Part shown: one piece after another, positions 52,401 through 61,313 of the stretch
How positions within the stretch are numbered: the first letter of the stretch is position 1
How the letters are laid out: each line of letters starts with the position of its first letter
NCBI RefSeq assembly: GCF_025548555.1
Contig: NZ_JAJLPA010000019.1
Location: forward strand, 1 to 64,000
Direction of reading: 5' to 3'
Length of the DNA stretch: 64,000 nt
From: Sphingomonas sp. A2-49
GTDB taxonomy: Bacteria > Pseudomonadota > Alphaproteobacteria > Sphingomonadales > Sphingomonadaceae
Translations under genes and position numbers: made by a program
Notes under the pieces: model-generated
What the model saw: only the letters and a program-made list of their open reading frames with translations
What the model was told of the DNA's origin: nothing
The model's database searches: none

Positions 52401-52877
52401 TCAGGCCATCGACAGGCCGCAGATGATCCCGCACGCGATCGTCAGCACGCCGAGCCCGACCGACAGCGGCACGCGCAGCGCCATCCATCCCGCCGGCGCG
52501 ATATGGTCCTCGACCAGATGGCGATCGATCAGCAGCGTGGTGACGATCGCCGAGCCCATCAGCACCAGCGCCCAGCCCATCGGCAGCACATGCGCGATCG
52601 ACAGCAGGATCACGGCGGTGCCGAACAGCGACGGCAGGACGGCGAGCGTCGCGATATGGCCCTGCCGCTGCGTCGCGCGCATCGCGAAGCCCCACCAGAT
52701 ACCGCCGAGGAAGCTCAGGATCAGCGCCGCATAGCCGAACGCGAACATCGGCCCGATGTCGCTGTCGCCGGCGAAGACACAGGTCGCGACCGCCGCGATC
52801 TGCGGAAACAGGCCCGCATAGCCCAGGATCAGCGGTGATTCGCCGACGCTGCCGCGGGTGGCGGCGGCGTCAGGCAC
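52401..52877 (-). CDS. DUF3429-like inner-membrane protein
   Basis: This 158-aa protein has about five hydrophobic helices, including LILSFLGGIWWGFAMR, a segment with GGxWWG typical of DUF3429 (TMEM69-like) proteins. Function is unknown. The start is uncertain: GTG 52877 is the first codon before the conserved LGYAGLFPQIAAV segment, but the frame continues upstream to 52988 with unlikely Cys/Pro-rich sequence. It is convergent with hemA (7 bp between stops). Confidence 0.65.
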   Translation of the reverse strand: MPDAAATRGSVGESPLILGYAGLFPQIAAVATCVFAGDSDIGPMFAFGYAALILSFLGGIWWGFAMRATQRQGHIATLAVLPSLFGTAVILLSIAHVLPMGWALVLMGSAIVTTLLIDRHLVEDHIAPAGWMALRVPLSVGLGVLTIACGIICGLSMA

Positions 52878-53039
52878 GACGGTTAGCGGCGGCGTGATGC
52901 ATGTCGGTATCCCGGGTGCGCAGGTGCACGGGTTCCAAGCGCGCGAAGCGCACATCGCGTTCCGCTCGACTGTGGCATTCTTCGGCATCCCCGGCTAAGG
53001 CGCGCGGGACCCGCCTTTCACCGTTCCGGGACATTTGCC

Positions 53040-53474
53040 GTGCGCATCGCCTTTGCTTCCGATCACGCTGCCGTCGCGCTGAAGGCGCTGCTGGTCGCGC
53101 ATGCCGTAACGCTCGGTCACGACGTCACCGATCTGGGCCCGGACAGCGACGCGCGGGTCGACTACCCCGATTTCGGCTACAAACTGGCCGATGCGATCGC
53201 GGGCGGGGATGCCGATGTCGGCGTCGCGCTGTGCGGATCGGGGATCGGCATCTCGATCGCGGTCAACCGCAACCGCGCCTGCCGCTGCGCGCTGGTGTCG
53301 GAGCCGCTGTCGGCGACGCTGGCGAGGGCGCACAACGATGCCAACGTCGTCGCGATGGGCGCGCGGCTGATCGGCCCCGATCTCGCCAAGGCCTGTCTCG
53401 AAGCCTTCCTCGCCACCCCGTTCGAGGGCGGCCGTCACCAGCACCGTGTCGACAAACTGTCGGATAAGGACTGA
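53040..53474 (+). CDS. rpiB: ribose-5-phosphate isomerase B
   Basis: This 144-aa protein of the RpiB/LacAB family starts [18 protein letters not shown], with the catalytic Cys in [16 protein letters not shown] and the phosphate-binding segment [17 protein letters not shown]. It interconverts ribose- and ribulose-5-phosphate. Start is GTG 53040. It is the first gene of a tight operon with glyA, which begins 4 bp after its stop and whose ribosome site AAGGA lies in the last codons of rpiB. The same rpiB-glyA-nrdR order is common in alphaproteobacteria. Confidence 0.93.
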   Translation: MRIAFASDHAAVALKALLVAHAVTLGHDVTDLGPDSDARVDYPDFGYKLADAIAGGDADVGVALCGSGIGISIAVNRNRACRCALVSEPLSATLARAHNDANVVAMGARLIGPDLAKACLEAFLATPFEGGRHQHRVDKLSDKD

Positions 53475-53478
53475 CCCC

Positions 53479-54789
53479 ATGAGCACCCAGCCCAACGATT
53501 TCAGCGATATCCGCCCCGACGGCTTCTTCAGCCAGGGCCTTGCCGAGGCCGATCCCGCCATCTTCGCCGGGATCGCGCACGAACTGGAACGCGAACAGAC
53601 GCAGATCGAACTGATCGCGTCCGAGAACATCGTGTCCAAGGCGGTGCTCGAGGCGCAGGGGTCGGTCTTCACCAACAAATATGCCGAGGGCTATCCGGGC
53701 AAGCGCTATTATCAGGGCTGCGCGCCGTCCGACGAGGTCGAGACGCTGGCAATCGAGCGCGCCAAGCGGATCTTCGGCTGCGGCTTCGCCAACGTCCAGC
53801 CGCATTCGGGCGCGCAGGCGAACGGCGCGGTCATGCTGGCGCTGGTCAAGCCGGGCGAGACGATCCTGGGCATGAGCCTCGATGCGGGTGGCCACCTGAC
53901 GCACGGCGCGCGCGCGGCGATGTCGGGCAAGTGGTTCAACGCGATCCAATATGGCGTCGATGCCACGACGCACCTGATCGATTACGACCAGGTCGAGGCG
54001 CTGGCGGTCGAGCACCGGCCGAAGCTCATCATCGCCGGCGGCAGCGCCTATCCGCGCGTCATCGACTTCGCCCGCTTCCGCGCCATCGCGGACAAGGTCG
54101 GCGCCTATTTCATGGTCGACATGGCGCATTTCGCCGGCATCGTCGCGGCGGGACTGCACCCGACGCCGTTCGGCCATGCGCATGTCGTCACCACGACGAC
54201 GCACAAGACGCTGCGCGGTCCGCGCGGCGGCATGATCCTCACCGACGACGAGGCGCTGGCGAAGAAGTTCAATTCCGCGGTGTTCCCGGGATTGCAGGGC
54301 GGCCCGCTGATGCACGTCATCGCCGCCAAGGCGGTCGCGTTCGGCGAGGCGTTGCAGCCGGGCTACAAGAGCTACATCGCCGCAGTGGTGGAGAACGCCA
54401 AGGTGCTCGCCGCGACGTTGAAGGAGCGCGGGTCCGACGTCGTGTCGGGCGGCACCGACACGCATCTGGCGCTGATCGACCTCACCCCGCTGGGCGTCAC
54501 CGGCCGCGATGCGGACGAGGCGCTGGAGCGCGCCGGCATCACCTGCAACAAGAACGGCATTCCCAACGATCCGCTGCCCCCGGTCAAGACCAGCGGCATC
54601 CGGGTGGGATCGCCCGCCGGCACCACCCGCGGCTTCGGCCCGGCCGAGTTCCGCGAGATCGGCCATATGGTCGCCGACGTGCTCGACGGCCTCGCCAAGA
54701 AGGGCGAGCACGGGGACCCGGACGTCGAGGCGAGCGTTCGGACCCGCGTGCGCGCCCTGTGCGCCCGTTTCCCCATCTATCAAGGATAA
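53479..54789 (+). CDS. glyA: serine hydroxymethyltransferase
   Basis: GlyA converts serine and tetrahydrofolate to glycine and methylene-THF. Motifs: [42 protein letters not shown], and the PLP-lysine segment [14 protein letters not shown]. Length 436 aa is typical. ATG 53479 has AAGGA eight bases upstream, inside rpiB. The following small-protein gene starts 3 bp after its stop. Confidence 0.97.
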   Translation: MSTQPNDFSDIRPDGFFSQGLAEADPAIFAGIAHELEREQTQIELIASENIVSKAVLEAQGSVFTNKYAEGYPGKRYYQGCAPSDEVETLAIERAKRIFGCGFANVQPHSGAQANGAVMLALVKPGETILGMSLDAGGHLTHGARAAMSGKWFNAIQYGVDATTHLIDYDQVEALAVEHRPKLIIAGGSAYPRVIDFARFRAIADKVGAYFMVDMAHFAGIVAAGLHPTPFGHAHVVTTTTHKTLRGPRGGMILTDDEALAKKFNSAVFPGLQGGPLMHVIAAKAVAFGEALQPGYKSYIAAVVENAKVLAATLKERGSDVVSGGTDTHLALIDLTPLGVTGRDADEALERAGITCNKNGIPNDPLPPVKTSGIRVGSPAGTTRGFGPAEFREIGHMVADVLDGLAKKGEHGDPDVEASVRTRVRALCARFPIYQG

Positions 54790-54792
54790 GTC

Positions 54793-54966
54793 ATGTCGAA
54801 GATCGAAGAGGTCCAGGCCACCGTCCGGAACACCCCCGGCCTTGGCAAGAAGATGGCCAAATACGGCGCGATCGGCGCGGTCGTGGCGATCCCCATCCCG
54901 TTCGTCGGTCCGGTGCTCGGTGCGCTGGTCGGTGCCGGCGTCGCCTACGCCAAGCGCAAGGATTGA
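54793..54966 (+). CDS. 57-aa hydrophobic protein between glyA and nrdR
   Basis: The frame encodes MSKIEEVQATVRNTPGLGKK, then a hydrophobic, Gly-rich segment (AIGAVVAIPIPFVGPVLGA) and a basic tail KRKD. The glycine pattern could allow helix packing in the membrane. A ribosome site (AAGGATAAG) precedes ATG 54793. It lies in the operon rpiB-glyA-nrdR-trmJ with 3 and 8-bp gaps, so it is surely co-transcribed. I know of no assigned function; its position suggests a conserved small protein of this operon in sphingomonads. Confidence 0.72.
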   Translation: MSKIEEVQATVRNTPGLGKKMAKYGAIGAVVAIPIPFVGPVLGALVGAGVAYAKRKD

Positions 54967-54974
54967 CCGCCTGA

Positions 54975-55451
54975 ATGCGATGCCCGTTCTGCGGCCATGA
55001 CGACAGCCAGGTGAAGGACAGCCGCCCCACGGAAGACGGGGCGGCGATCCGTCGACGCCGCCAGTGCGAAGGCTGTGCGGCGCGCTTCACCACGTTCGAA
55101 CGCATCCAGCTGCGCGACCTGTGGGTGATGAAGTCGACCGCCGCCGGCGGGGTGCGGCGCGAGGCGTTCGATCGCGAAAAGCTGTTGCGATCGGTGTCGA
55201 TCGCGACGCGCAAGCGGCCGATCGAGCCGGTCAGGATCGAAAAGCTGGTCAGCGGGATCCAGCGCCAGCTGGAAACGCAGGGCGACAGCGAGGTGTCGTC
55301 GAAGCGGATCGGCGAGATGGTGATGGACGGGCTGAAGGGCCTCGACTCGGTCGCCTATATCCGCTTCGCCAGCGTCTATCGCGACTTCAGCGAGGCGCGC
55401 GACTTCGAGGAATTCGCCGGCACCGTCGAACAGGCGGGGCGCGCGGAATGA
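54975..55451 (+). CDS. nrdR: transcriptional repressor NrdR
   Basis: The 158-aa protein has an N-terminal zinc ribbon ([13 protein letters not shown] ... CEGCAARF) and an ATP-cone domain ([20 protein letters not shown]). NrdR senses ATP/dATP and represses ribonucleotide reductase genes. It overlaps trmJ by ATGA. No nrd genes are in the window. Confidence 0.97.
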   Translation: MRCPFCGHDDSQVKDSRPTEDGAAIRRRRQCEGCAARFTTFERIQLRDLWVMKSTAAGGVRREAFDREKLLRSVSIATRKRPIEPVRIEKLVSGIQRQLETQGDSEVSSKRIGEMVMDGLKGLDSVAYIRFASVYRDFSEARDFEEFAGTVEQAGRAE

Positions 55452-56266
55452 CCGGGGCCTCCACGCCCGAGGCGGCGAAGCCGGCGATCGTGCTCGTCCG
55501 GCCGCAACTCGGCGAGAATATCGGCAAGGCGGCGCGCGCCATGCTCAACTTCGGGCTCACCGACATGCGGCTGGTCGCCCCGCGCGACGGCTGGCCCAAC
55601 CCGATGGCGGGCCCGGCGGCGAGCGGCGCCGATGTCGTGCTGGAGCGCGCGCGCGTGTTCGACAGCGTCGCGGACGCGGTGGCCGATTGCGCGCACGTCT
55701 ATGCCACCACCGTCCGCAAGCGCGGCGTGACCAAGCCGGTGGTGACGCCCGAAGAGGCGGCGCGGGCGATCCATGCCGCGACCGACCGCTCGGCCATCCT
55801 GTTCGGACCGGAACGCTCGGGCCTCGAAACCGACGATGTCGCGCTCGCGCGCACCATCCTGACGGTGCCGATCAATCCCGAATTCGGCAGCCTCAACCTC
55901 GCGCAGGCGGTGATCCTCGTCGCCTACGAATGGTCGAAGGGGCAGGGGCTCGCGCAGCCCCCGATCACCCCGATCGAGCCCGCGGCGGCGCACGAGGATC
56001 TGGAGGGGATGATCCTGCAGCTCGACGCGATGCTGGAGCGGGCCAATTTCTTCTTCCCGCCCGAACGGGTGGTGACGACGCGGCGGACGCTGCGCACGCT
56101 GCTGACCAAGCCGGGCTGGTCGACGCAGGAGGTGCGGACGATGCGCGGCGTTCTGTCGGCGCTGGACGGCGCCAAGGCGCGGCGGGTCGCGGCGCAGGGT
56201 TCGGCCGACGGCCCCGATGCGGCGGCGCCGGTGGATCAGCGTGCGTCGAACGCCGCGAGTTCGTAG
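55448..56266 (+). CDS. trmJ: SPOUT-class RNA methyltransferase, TrmJ-like
   Basis: This 272-aa protein has the SpoU/TrmJ motifs: [46 protein letters not shown], and [15 protein letters not shown], which places the knotted SAM-binding core in residues about 8-175. TrmJ methylates the ribose at position 32 of tRNAs. A helical C-terminal domain (about 175-272) follows. It is coupled to nrdR by ATGA. Its 3' end overlaps the convergent chorismate mutase gene by 31 bp. Confidence 0.88.
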   Translation: MTGASTPEAAKPAIVLVRPQLGENIGKAARAMLNFGLTDMRLVAPRDGWPNPMAGPAASGADVVLERARVFDSVADAVADCAHVYATTVRKRGVTKPVVTPEEAARAIHAATDRSAILFGPERSGLETDDVALARTILTVPINPEFGSLNLAQAVILVAYEWSKGQGLAQPPITPIEPAAAHEDLEGMILQLDAMLERANFFFPPERVVTTRRTLRTLLTKPGWSTQEVRTMRGVLSALDGAKARRVAAQGSADGPDAAAPVDQRASNAASS

Positions 56267-56541
56267 GCGATCGACGCCTCGACGAGGCGCTCCCACAGAT
56301 CCGCGATCGCATCGCCCGGCAGGCCGAGCCGTTCCGCCTCGGCCCGGGCGTTGGCGATCACCTGAGCCTTGCGATCCTCGTCGCGGACGCGGCCGCGGGT
56401 CGGCTTGATGCGGGCGGCGGCGTCCATGTAGGCGAAGCGGCGGGCGAGCAGCGCGACGAGCTCGCGATCGAGCGCGTCCACGCCGGCGCGCACCTCCGCC
56501 ATGCTGGAACATGCGGGGCCGGGCAGGATGTCGGTAGCCAT
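56236..56541 (-). CDS. chorismate mutase (AroQ type)
   Basis: This 101-aa protein matches the AroQ helical chorismate mutase: ALDRELVALLARRFAYMDAAARIK, then DEDRKAQVIANARAEAERLGLP and a final [12 protein letters not shown]. It rearranges chorismate to prephenate on the way to Phe and Tyr. The catalytic residues Arg and Lys (ARR and RIK) and Gln/Glu of the third helix appear present. Its last 31 bp overlap the trmJ 3' end on the opposite strand. Confidence 0.88.
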   Translation of the reverse strand: MATDILPGPACSSMAEVRAGVDALDRELVALLARRFAYMDAAARIKPTRGRVRDEDRKAQVIANARAEAERLGLPGDAIADLWERLVEASIAYELAAFDAR

Positions 56542-56651
56542 GGCGCTTCCTTAACGGTCCGGGAAACGATGTCGAGCGACGGCGCCGGGACTTTCCTTCG
56601 CGATAAAGATGCGTCATCTATCCTGCCTTACCTGTCAGGATGCCGTGCCCC

Positions 56652-56888
56652 ATGATCGTATCGCTGCTGTCCCTGCTTCTCGCCGCCGTGCCCCAGGCAT
56701 CGGCAACCCCAAGCCCCGCCGTTCCGAAGGCCGACAAGCCGGTCTGCCGGCGCGAGGTGCCGACCGGATCGACGCTGCAGCAGCGGGTCTGCCATAGCCG
56801 GGCCGAATGGGCGGCAATCGATGCAGCCAATGCGGGCAGCGTCGATGCGATGCAGGGCGCCCGGCGCGGCAGCCTGCCTCGGAACTGA
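56652..56888 (+). CDS. small secreted protein with two cysteines, 78 aa
   Basis: A signal peptide (MIVSLLSLLLAAVPQASA) is followed by a Pro/Lys spacer and the segment PVCRREVPTGSTLQQRVCHSRAEWAAID, which recurs in a family of small sphingomonad secreted proteins. Two Cys spaced by 14 residues probably form a disulfide. Function unknown. Start could be ATG 56640 or 56652; I prefer 56652 because it gives the compact signal. Confidence 0.7.
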   Translation: MIVSLLSLLLAAVPQASATPSPAVPKADKPVCRREVPTGSTLQQRVCHSRAEWAAIDAANAGSVDAMQGARRGSLPRN

Positions 56889-57076
56889 TTGACCTTTCCC
56901 GGCGACGCCGCTAAGCGCGCGCCTTCGCAACAGCCCCCGCATCCCGGTGAAGCGGTGGGCCTGCCCCCCGGACGCGTGTCCCGGGCCAGCGGAGCGAGAC
57001 CGGGGCCAGCCCCGCGGGCCGCAGGCTTCCAGCCTGGCGCGCGGGATCACGTCGTTACAGTTGCCAAGGAAATATC

Positions 57077-57691
57077 ATGTCGAAGCGCCATAGCGCCAAG
57101 CACAAGCTCGACCGTCGTCTCGGCGAGAACATCTGGGGCCGGCCGAAGTCGCCGGTCAACAAGCGCGAATACGGCCCGGGCCAGCACGGCCAGCGTCGCA
57201 AGGGCAAGGTGTCGGACTTCGGCATCCAGCTGCGCGCCAAGCAGAAGCTCAAGGGCTATTACGGCGACGTCACCGAGAAGCAGTTCCGCGCCTGCTACCA
57301 CGAGGCCGCACGGATGAAGGGCGACACCAGCCAGAACCTGATCGGCCTGCTCGAGCAGCGCCTCGACATGATCGTCTATCGCGCCAAGTTCGCGCCGACG
57401 ATCTTCGCCGCGCGCCAGATCGTCAGCCACGGCCACATCCGCGTCAACGGCGTCAAGTGCAACATCGCGTCGCGCCGCTGCTTCGTCGGCGACGAGATCA
57501 CGCTGGGTACCAAGGCCAAGGAAATGGCGCTGGTGCTCGAGGCGCAGAACCTCGCCGAGCGCGAGATTCCCGATTACGTCGCGCCCGACGGCAATGCCAA
57601 GATCACCTTCGTCCGCGTACCGACGCTCGACGAGGTGCCCTATCCGGTGAAGATGGAGCCGAACCTGGTCGTCGAGTTCTACTCGCGCTGA
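57077..57691 (+). CDS. rpsD: 30S ribosomal protein S4
   Basis: This 204-aa S4 has the zinc-free N-terminal domain of alphaproteobacteria ([20 protein letters not shown]) and an S4 domain ([20 protein letters not shown], then [15 protein letters not shown]). S4 starts assembly of the 30S body by binding 16S rRNA. AAGGA lies seven bases before ATG 57077. It stands as a separate transcription unit with its own terminator, not in the alpha operon. Confidence 0.97.
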   Translation: MSKRHSAKHKLDRRLGENIWGRPKSPVNKREYGPGQHGQRRKGKVSDFGIQLRAKQKLKGYYGDVTEKQFRACYHEAARMKGDTSQNLIGLLEQRLDMIVYRAKFAPTIFAARQIVSHGHIRVNGVKCNIASRRCFVGDEITLGTKAKEMALVLEAQNLAEREIPDYVAPDGNAKITFVRVPTLDEVPYPVKMEPNLVVEFYSR

Positions 57692-57723
57692 TTTCGGGTC
57701 TTTCTCCGTTTTCGAATGTGGAA

Positions 57724-57750
57724 GGGGCGGTCCTGCGGGGCCGCCCTTTT
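57724..57750 (+). terminator. intrinsic terminator after rpsD
   Basis: GGGCGG (57725-57730) pairs with CCGCCC (57741-57746), and TTTT follows. It starts 33 bp after the rpsD stop and closely resembles the carD terminator (GGGCGGTCC ... GGCCGCC). Confidence 0.75.
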
Positions 57751-57871
57751 CGTTTGCCGCGCCGCCTGCTCGGATCGCGCGGAGGCATCGCGTCGACGGG
57801 GGGCGCGTTCGTCCTCACGCGCGTGGCCCTCGTTCTCCCTTTCGGCGCCTCTGCGTCGTCGCATGATTTTG

Positions 57872-57979
57872 TTTCGCGCGAAGGCGCGAAGACGCGAAGG
57901 TGTTGCGGCGAGGGCGTGCTTACCCGTCGGCATCCGCTCGGCCCTCTTCGCGTCTTCGCGGCTTCGCGAGATTCCTGTT
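57872..57979. repeat. palindromic element A, first copy (GCGAAGG-type arms)
   Basis: The left arm (57876-57899, CGCGAAGGCGCGAAG and onward) is mirrored by the right arm (57945-57968, CTCTTCGCGTCTTCGCGG). The centre reads GTTGCGGCGAGGGCG followed by GCTTACCCGTCGG. A nearly identical architecture occurs again at 58100-58217. Confidence 0.75.
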
Positions 57980-58060
57980 TCGCGCGGAGGCGCGGAGGAC
58001 GCGGAGGGTGTCCCGTCCGGGCGATCCGTGCGGGTTCCGGTCATCGGCGATGCCACGCAG
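57980..58060. repeat. GCGGAGG-type element B, first copy
   Basis: The element starts GCGGAGGCGCGGAGGACGCG (57984 onward). It shares the GCGATCCG segment and the GCGGAGG arm with the inverted element at 58223-58332, but the right boundary is unclear. Confidence 0.5.
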
Positions 58061-58099
58061 GCGAGCTGGTGCCGATCTCGACGCCGAGAAGGGGGGGAT

Positions 58100-58217
58100 C
58101 GCGCGAAGGCGCGAAGGCGCGAAGCTGCGAGGAGGTTGCGGCGAGGGCGCGCTTAGCCGTCGTCATGTGCGGGGTCCTCTTCGCGTCTTTGCGTCTTCGC
58201 GTGATTCTGATTTCGCG
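58100..58217. repeat. palindromic element A, second copy
   Basis: The left arm (GCGCGAAGGCGCGAAGGCG, 58101 onward) and right arm (CTCTTCGCGTCTTTGCGTC, 58177 onward) match the first copy. The centre GTTGCGGCGAGGGCG-CGCTTAGCCGTCG is nearly the same as in the copy at 57872, and the flank GATTCTGATTTCGCGC also matches the first copy's GATTCCTGTTTCGCGC. Confidence 0.75.
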
Positions 58218-58222
58218 CCGAG

Positions 58223-58332
58223 AAGGGTGAGGGCGTTCCGCACGGGCGATCCGGGTGAGTCGCGAACAGTGGTGATGCGCCTCCGGCGATAGGCACGTCA
58301 TGCTCTGCGTCCTCCGCGCCTCTGCGCGCGAA
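58223..58332. repeat. GCGGAGG-type element B, inverted copy
   Basis: Beginning near 58223, this copy contains CGGGCGATCCG and ends with CTGCGTCCTCCGCGCCTC and GCGCGCGAAA, which is the reverse of the GCGGAGG arm at 57984. It lies 100 bp before the M28 peptidase start. Confidence 0.5.
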
Positions 58333-58432
58333 ACCTCCCGCCTTCCCGCCAGCCGCACAGAGCAAGCGTGGACAAGGCGACAGCCCGGCGGCAAAAGGCC
58401 CGCAACGCTGCCCATCCCATGCGGAGTATCCG

Positions 58433-60076
58433 ATGCGTCGCCTTCTTATCCCCGCCCTGCTCGCCGCGCCTGCCATGGCATCGGCACAGAGCGCGCCGCA
58501 GATCTCCGTCGACACGCTGAAGACGGTGACGAAGACGCTGTCGTCCGACGCGTTCGAGGGGCGCGCGCCCGGCAGCGCGGGCGAGCAGAAGACGCTCGCC
58601 TACCTCCAGCAGCAGTTCGAACGCGCGGGGCTGAAGCCCGGTAACAAGGGGCGGTGGTTGCAGGACGTACCGCTGGTCGAGATCACCGCGAGCAACGTCA
58701 CGCCGCTGACGATCACCGGCGGCCGGACGCCGCTGTCCCTCGCCTATGGCCCCGACATGGTCGTCGGCACCTATCGCGTCACCCCGCACAGCGCGGTGAC
58801 GGACAGCGACGTCGTCTTTGCCGGATACGGCATCGTCGCGCCCGAAAAGGGGTGGAACGACTATGCCGAGCTCGACGTGAAGGGCAAGACGGTGATCGTC
58901 CTCATCAACGATCCCGACTGGCAGACGCTGGGGCTGACCGGGCCGTTCAACGGTCGCGCGATGACCTATTACGGGCGCTGGACGTACAAATACGAGGAAG
59001 CGGCGCGGCAGGGCGCGGCTGCGGTGCTGATCGTCCACCAGACCGAACCCGCCGCCTATGGCTGGAACGTCGTCCAGTCGAGCAACACCGGCGCCGCGCA
59101 CGTCGCCGACGCCGCCGACGGCCATAGGAACGATACCGCCGCGCACGGCTGGATCCAGCTCGACAAGGCGCGGGCGCTGTTCGCGAGCGCGGGCAAGGAT
59201 TTCGACAGCCTCGCCGCCGCGGCGAAGGTCAAGGGGTTCAGGGCCGTGCCGCTGGGGGTGAAGGCGTCGGTGGCGTTCGACAACCGGATCGCGAAACAGG
59301 TGTCGCACAACGTCGTCGGCATCCTGCCCGGCCGCGAGGCGCCGGACGAATATGTGCTGCTGTCGGCGCATTGGGATCACCTGGGCCGTTGCACGCCGGT
59401 GGCCGGGGACGGCATCTGCAACGGCGCGGTCGACAATGCCGACGGGACCGCGGCGCTGGTCGCGCTGGCGGAAGCGAATGCGAAGGCGGGGGCGGCGCGC
59501 CGGTCGATGGTGTTCGTCGCGCTGACCGCGGAGGAATCGGGGCTGCTCGGTTCGGCCTATTACGGCGACAATCCGGTCTATCCGCTGGCCAGGACGGTCG
59601 GAGGCGCCAACATGGACGCGCTCGCCATGTACGGTCCGGCGCGCGACGTGATCGTCATCGGTCCCGGCAAGTCGCAGCTCGATGGCTATCTGGCCGCCGC
59701 GCTGAAGCGGCAGGGTCGCCATGCGACGCCCGAACCGACGCCGGAAAAGGGCTTCTATTACCGGTCGGATCACTTCAGCCTCGCCAAGCACGGCGTGCCG
59801 ATGGTGTATTTCGAGACGGGGCAGGATCTGGTGAAGGGCGGCCTCGCCGCGGGCCGCGCCGCAGCGAAGGATTACGAGGAACATCGCTATCACGCGCCTT
59901 CCGACGAATACGACCCGACATGGGACTGGAGCGGCGTGCAGCAGGACGTCGCGCTCTATTACATGCTCAGCCGCGATCTGGCGGAGGGGCGCGACTGGCC
60001 CAACTGGACGCCCGGCGACGAATTCCGCGCGATCCGCGACAAGAGCCGCGCGAGCGTGACCGGAGCGGGCAAGTGA
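58433..60076 (+). CDS. exported M28 family aminopeptidase-like metallopeptidase with PA domain
   Basis: This 547-aa peptidase has a signal peptide (MRRLLIPALLAAPAMASAQ), a PA-like insertion (about residues 115-240) and an M28 catalytic core. Zinc ligands and base are visible: HWDHLG, the bridging Asp in DNADGTAAL, the Glu pair in TAEESGLLGS, Asp in NMDALAMY and the last His in RSDHFSLAKHGVP. Family members are aminopeptidases. It is coupled to the agmatine deiminase gene by GTGA. An unusual genetic partner for that enzyme. Confidence 0.9.
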   Translation: MRRLLIPALLAAPAMASAQSAPQISVDTLKTVTKTLSSDAFEGRAPGSAGEQKTLAYLQQQFERAGLKPGNKGRWLQDVPLVEITASNVTPLTITGGRTPLSLAYGPDMVVGTYRVTPHSAVTDSDVVFAGYGIVAPEKGWNDYAELDVKGKTVIVLINDPDWQTLGLTGPFNGRAMTYYGRWTYKYEEAARQGAAAVLIVHQTEPAAYGWNVVQSSNTGAAHVADAADGHRNDTAAHGWIQLDKARALFASAGKDFDSLAAAAKVKGFRAVPLGVKASVAFDNRIAKQVSHNVVGILPGREAPDEYVLLSAHWDHLGRCTPVAGDGICNGAVDNADGTAALVALAEANAKAGAARRSMVFVALTAEESGLLGSAYYGDNPVYPLARTVGGANMDALAMYGPARDVIVIGPGKSQLDGYLAAALKRQGRHATPEPTPEKGFYYRSDHFSLAKHGVPMVYFETGQDLVKGGLAAGRAAAKDYEEHRYHAPSDEYDPTWDWSGVQQDVALYYMLSRDLAEGRDWPNWTPGDEFRAIRDKSRASVTGAGK

Positions 60077-61044
60077 GCCGCGTTCCACCCGCCGAATGGG
60101 CGCCGCACAAGGCGGTGTGGATCGGTTTCCCGAGCCATCCCGAGCTGTGGCAGGACGACCTCGACCCGGCGCGCGACGAGGTGGTGGCCTTCGCCCGCGC
60201 GGTCCATGCCGAGGGCCGCGGCGAAACGGTGATCCTCGTCTGCGCCGATGCCGAAGCCGGCAGCGCGGCATCGGCGATGGCGCCGTTCGCGGAGGTGGTG
60301 GTCGAGCCGTTCGGCGACATCTGGCTGCGCGATACCGGGCCGATCGTGCTCGGCGACGGCGAGGCGCGCGATTTCGGCTTCAACGGCTGGGGCGGCAAAT
60401 ACGACCTGCCGGGCGACGACACGATCGGGCTGCGGCTGGCGCAGCAGCGCGGCAAGCCGGTCGGCTATTGCAACTGGGTGCTGGAAGGCGGCGCGATCGA
60501 CGGCGACGGCACCGGGATCGTCGTCACCACGCGGCAATGCCTGCTCAATCCCAATCGCAACCCGACGCTGGACCAGGCGCAGATCGAGGCGCGGCTGCAC
60601 GAGGATCTGGGCTTTACCCAGGTGGTGTGGCTGGGCGACGGGCTGCTCAACGATCACACCGACGGCCATGTCGACAATCTCGCGCGGTTCGTCGGCGAGG
60701 GGCGGCTCGCGTTGCCGGAGGCGGCGGAAAACGACCCCAACTGGCAGGTCTATCAGCATGCCGCCCGCGACGCGCAGGCGGCGGGGCTGGAGGTGGTGAC
60801 GATCCCGTCCCCCGGCCGCGTGCTGCGCGACGAGGAGGTCGTGCCGGCGAGCTACATGAACTTCTATATCGGCAACGCCGCCGTGGTGGTGCCGACCTAT
60901 GGCGCCGAGAACGACGCCGCGGCCGTGGCGGCGATCCAGGCACTGTTCCCGGACCGGCAGGCGGTCGGCCTGCGCGCCGACCACATCCTGACCGGCGGCG
61001 GCAGCTTCCACTGCATCAGCCAGCAGATCCCGGCACGCGACTAG
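60073..61044 (+). CDS. aguA: agmatine deiminase
   Basis: This 323-aa peptidyl-arginine-deiminase-like enzyme converts agmatine to N-carbamoylputrescine. Motifs: MPAEW-like VPPAEWAPHKAVWIGFPS at the start, DIWLRDTGP, NGWGGKYDLPGD, NDHTDGHVDN with the catalytic His, and the nucleophilic Cys in GGGSFHCISQQIP at the end. Start GTG 60073 overlaps the M28 stop. aguB follows 269 bp later, after a palindromic element. Confidence 0.93.
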   Translation: MSRVPPAEWAPHKAVWIGFPSHPELWQDDLDPARDEVVAFARAVHAEGRGETVILVCADAEAGSAASAMAPFAEVVVEPFGDIWLRDTGPIVLGDGEARDFGFNGWGGKYDLPGDDTIGLRLAQQRGKPVGYCNWVLEGGAIDGDGTGIVVTTRQCLLNPNRNPTLDQAQIEARLHEDLGFTQVVWLGDGLLNDHTDGHVDNLARFVGEGRLALPEAAENDPNWQVYQHAARDAQAAGLEVVTIPSPGRVLRDEEVVPASYMNFYIGNAAVVVPTYGAENDAAAVAAIQALFPDRQAVGLRADHILTGGGSFHCISQQIPARD

Positions 61045-61080
61045 GGCGGATCGTTTCCGCACGCCCGCGGGAAGGACGTT

Positions 61081-61204
61081 ATGCGCGCGGAGGCGCGGAG
61101 GTGTATCACCGCCGCGTCAGCGGCCCCCCCCTTGCCGGTCGAGGGGGGCGTAAACCGCGCGGCGATCGATACCCCTCTGCGTCCTCCGCCTCCGCGCGCC
61201 TATC
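61081..61204. repeat. GCGGAGG-type palindromic element between aguA and aguB
   Basis: The left arm (61082-61107, beginning TGCGCGCGGAGGC) and the right arm (about 61168-61204, ending CCGCGCGCCTATC) are inverted copies with differences: an extra GAGG-type block is present on the right. The centre is GC-rich. It interrupts an otherwise expected aguA-aguB operon spacing. Confidence 0.65.
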
Positions 61205-61313
61205 ATCGACGTCTGATCGACGCCGGTGCCTTGGCAGGACCTTTGCGGCCCGTCCTGTCGGCCGGCGTCCTGCAAGGGGTGACGACGGTCATGCGCGTGC
61301 CTATGTGGCGCGC

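Larger units (their letters stand above)
57692..58432. other. repeat-rich intergenic region, 740 bp
   Basis: After the rpsD terminator this region consists almost entirely of palindromic elements of two related kinds: two GCGAAGG-armed copies and two GCGGAGG-type copies. No gene is supported; the translated frames are Arg-rich and reflect the repeats. Confidence 0.6.

Noticed and set aside
57872..58332. CRISPR array
   Set aside because: Repeats are palindromic, of unequal length and alternate in type. There are no regular spacers and no cas genes.
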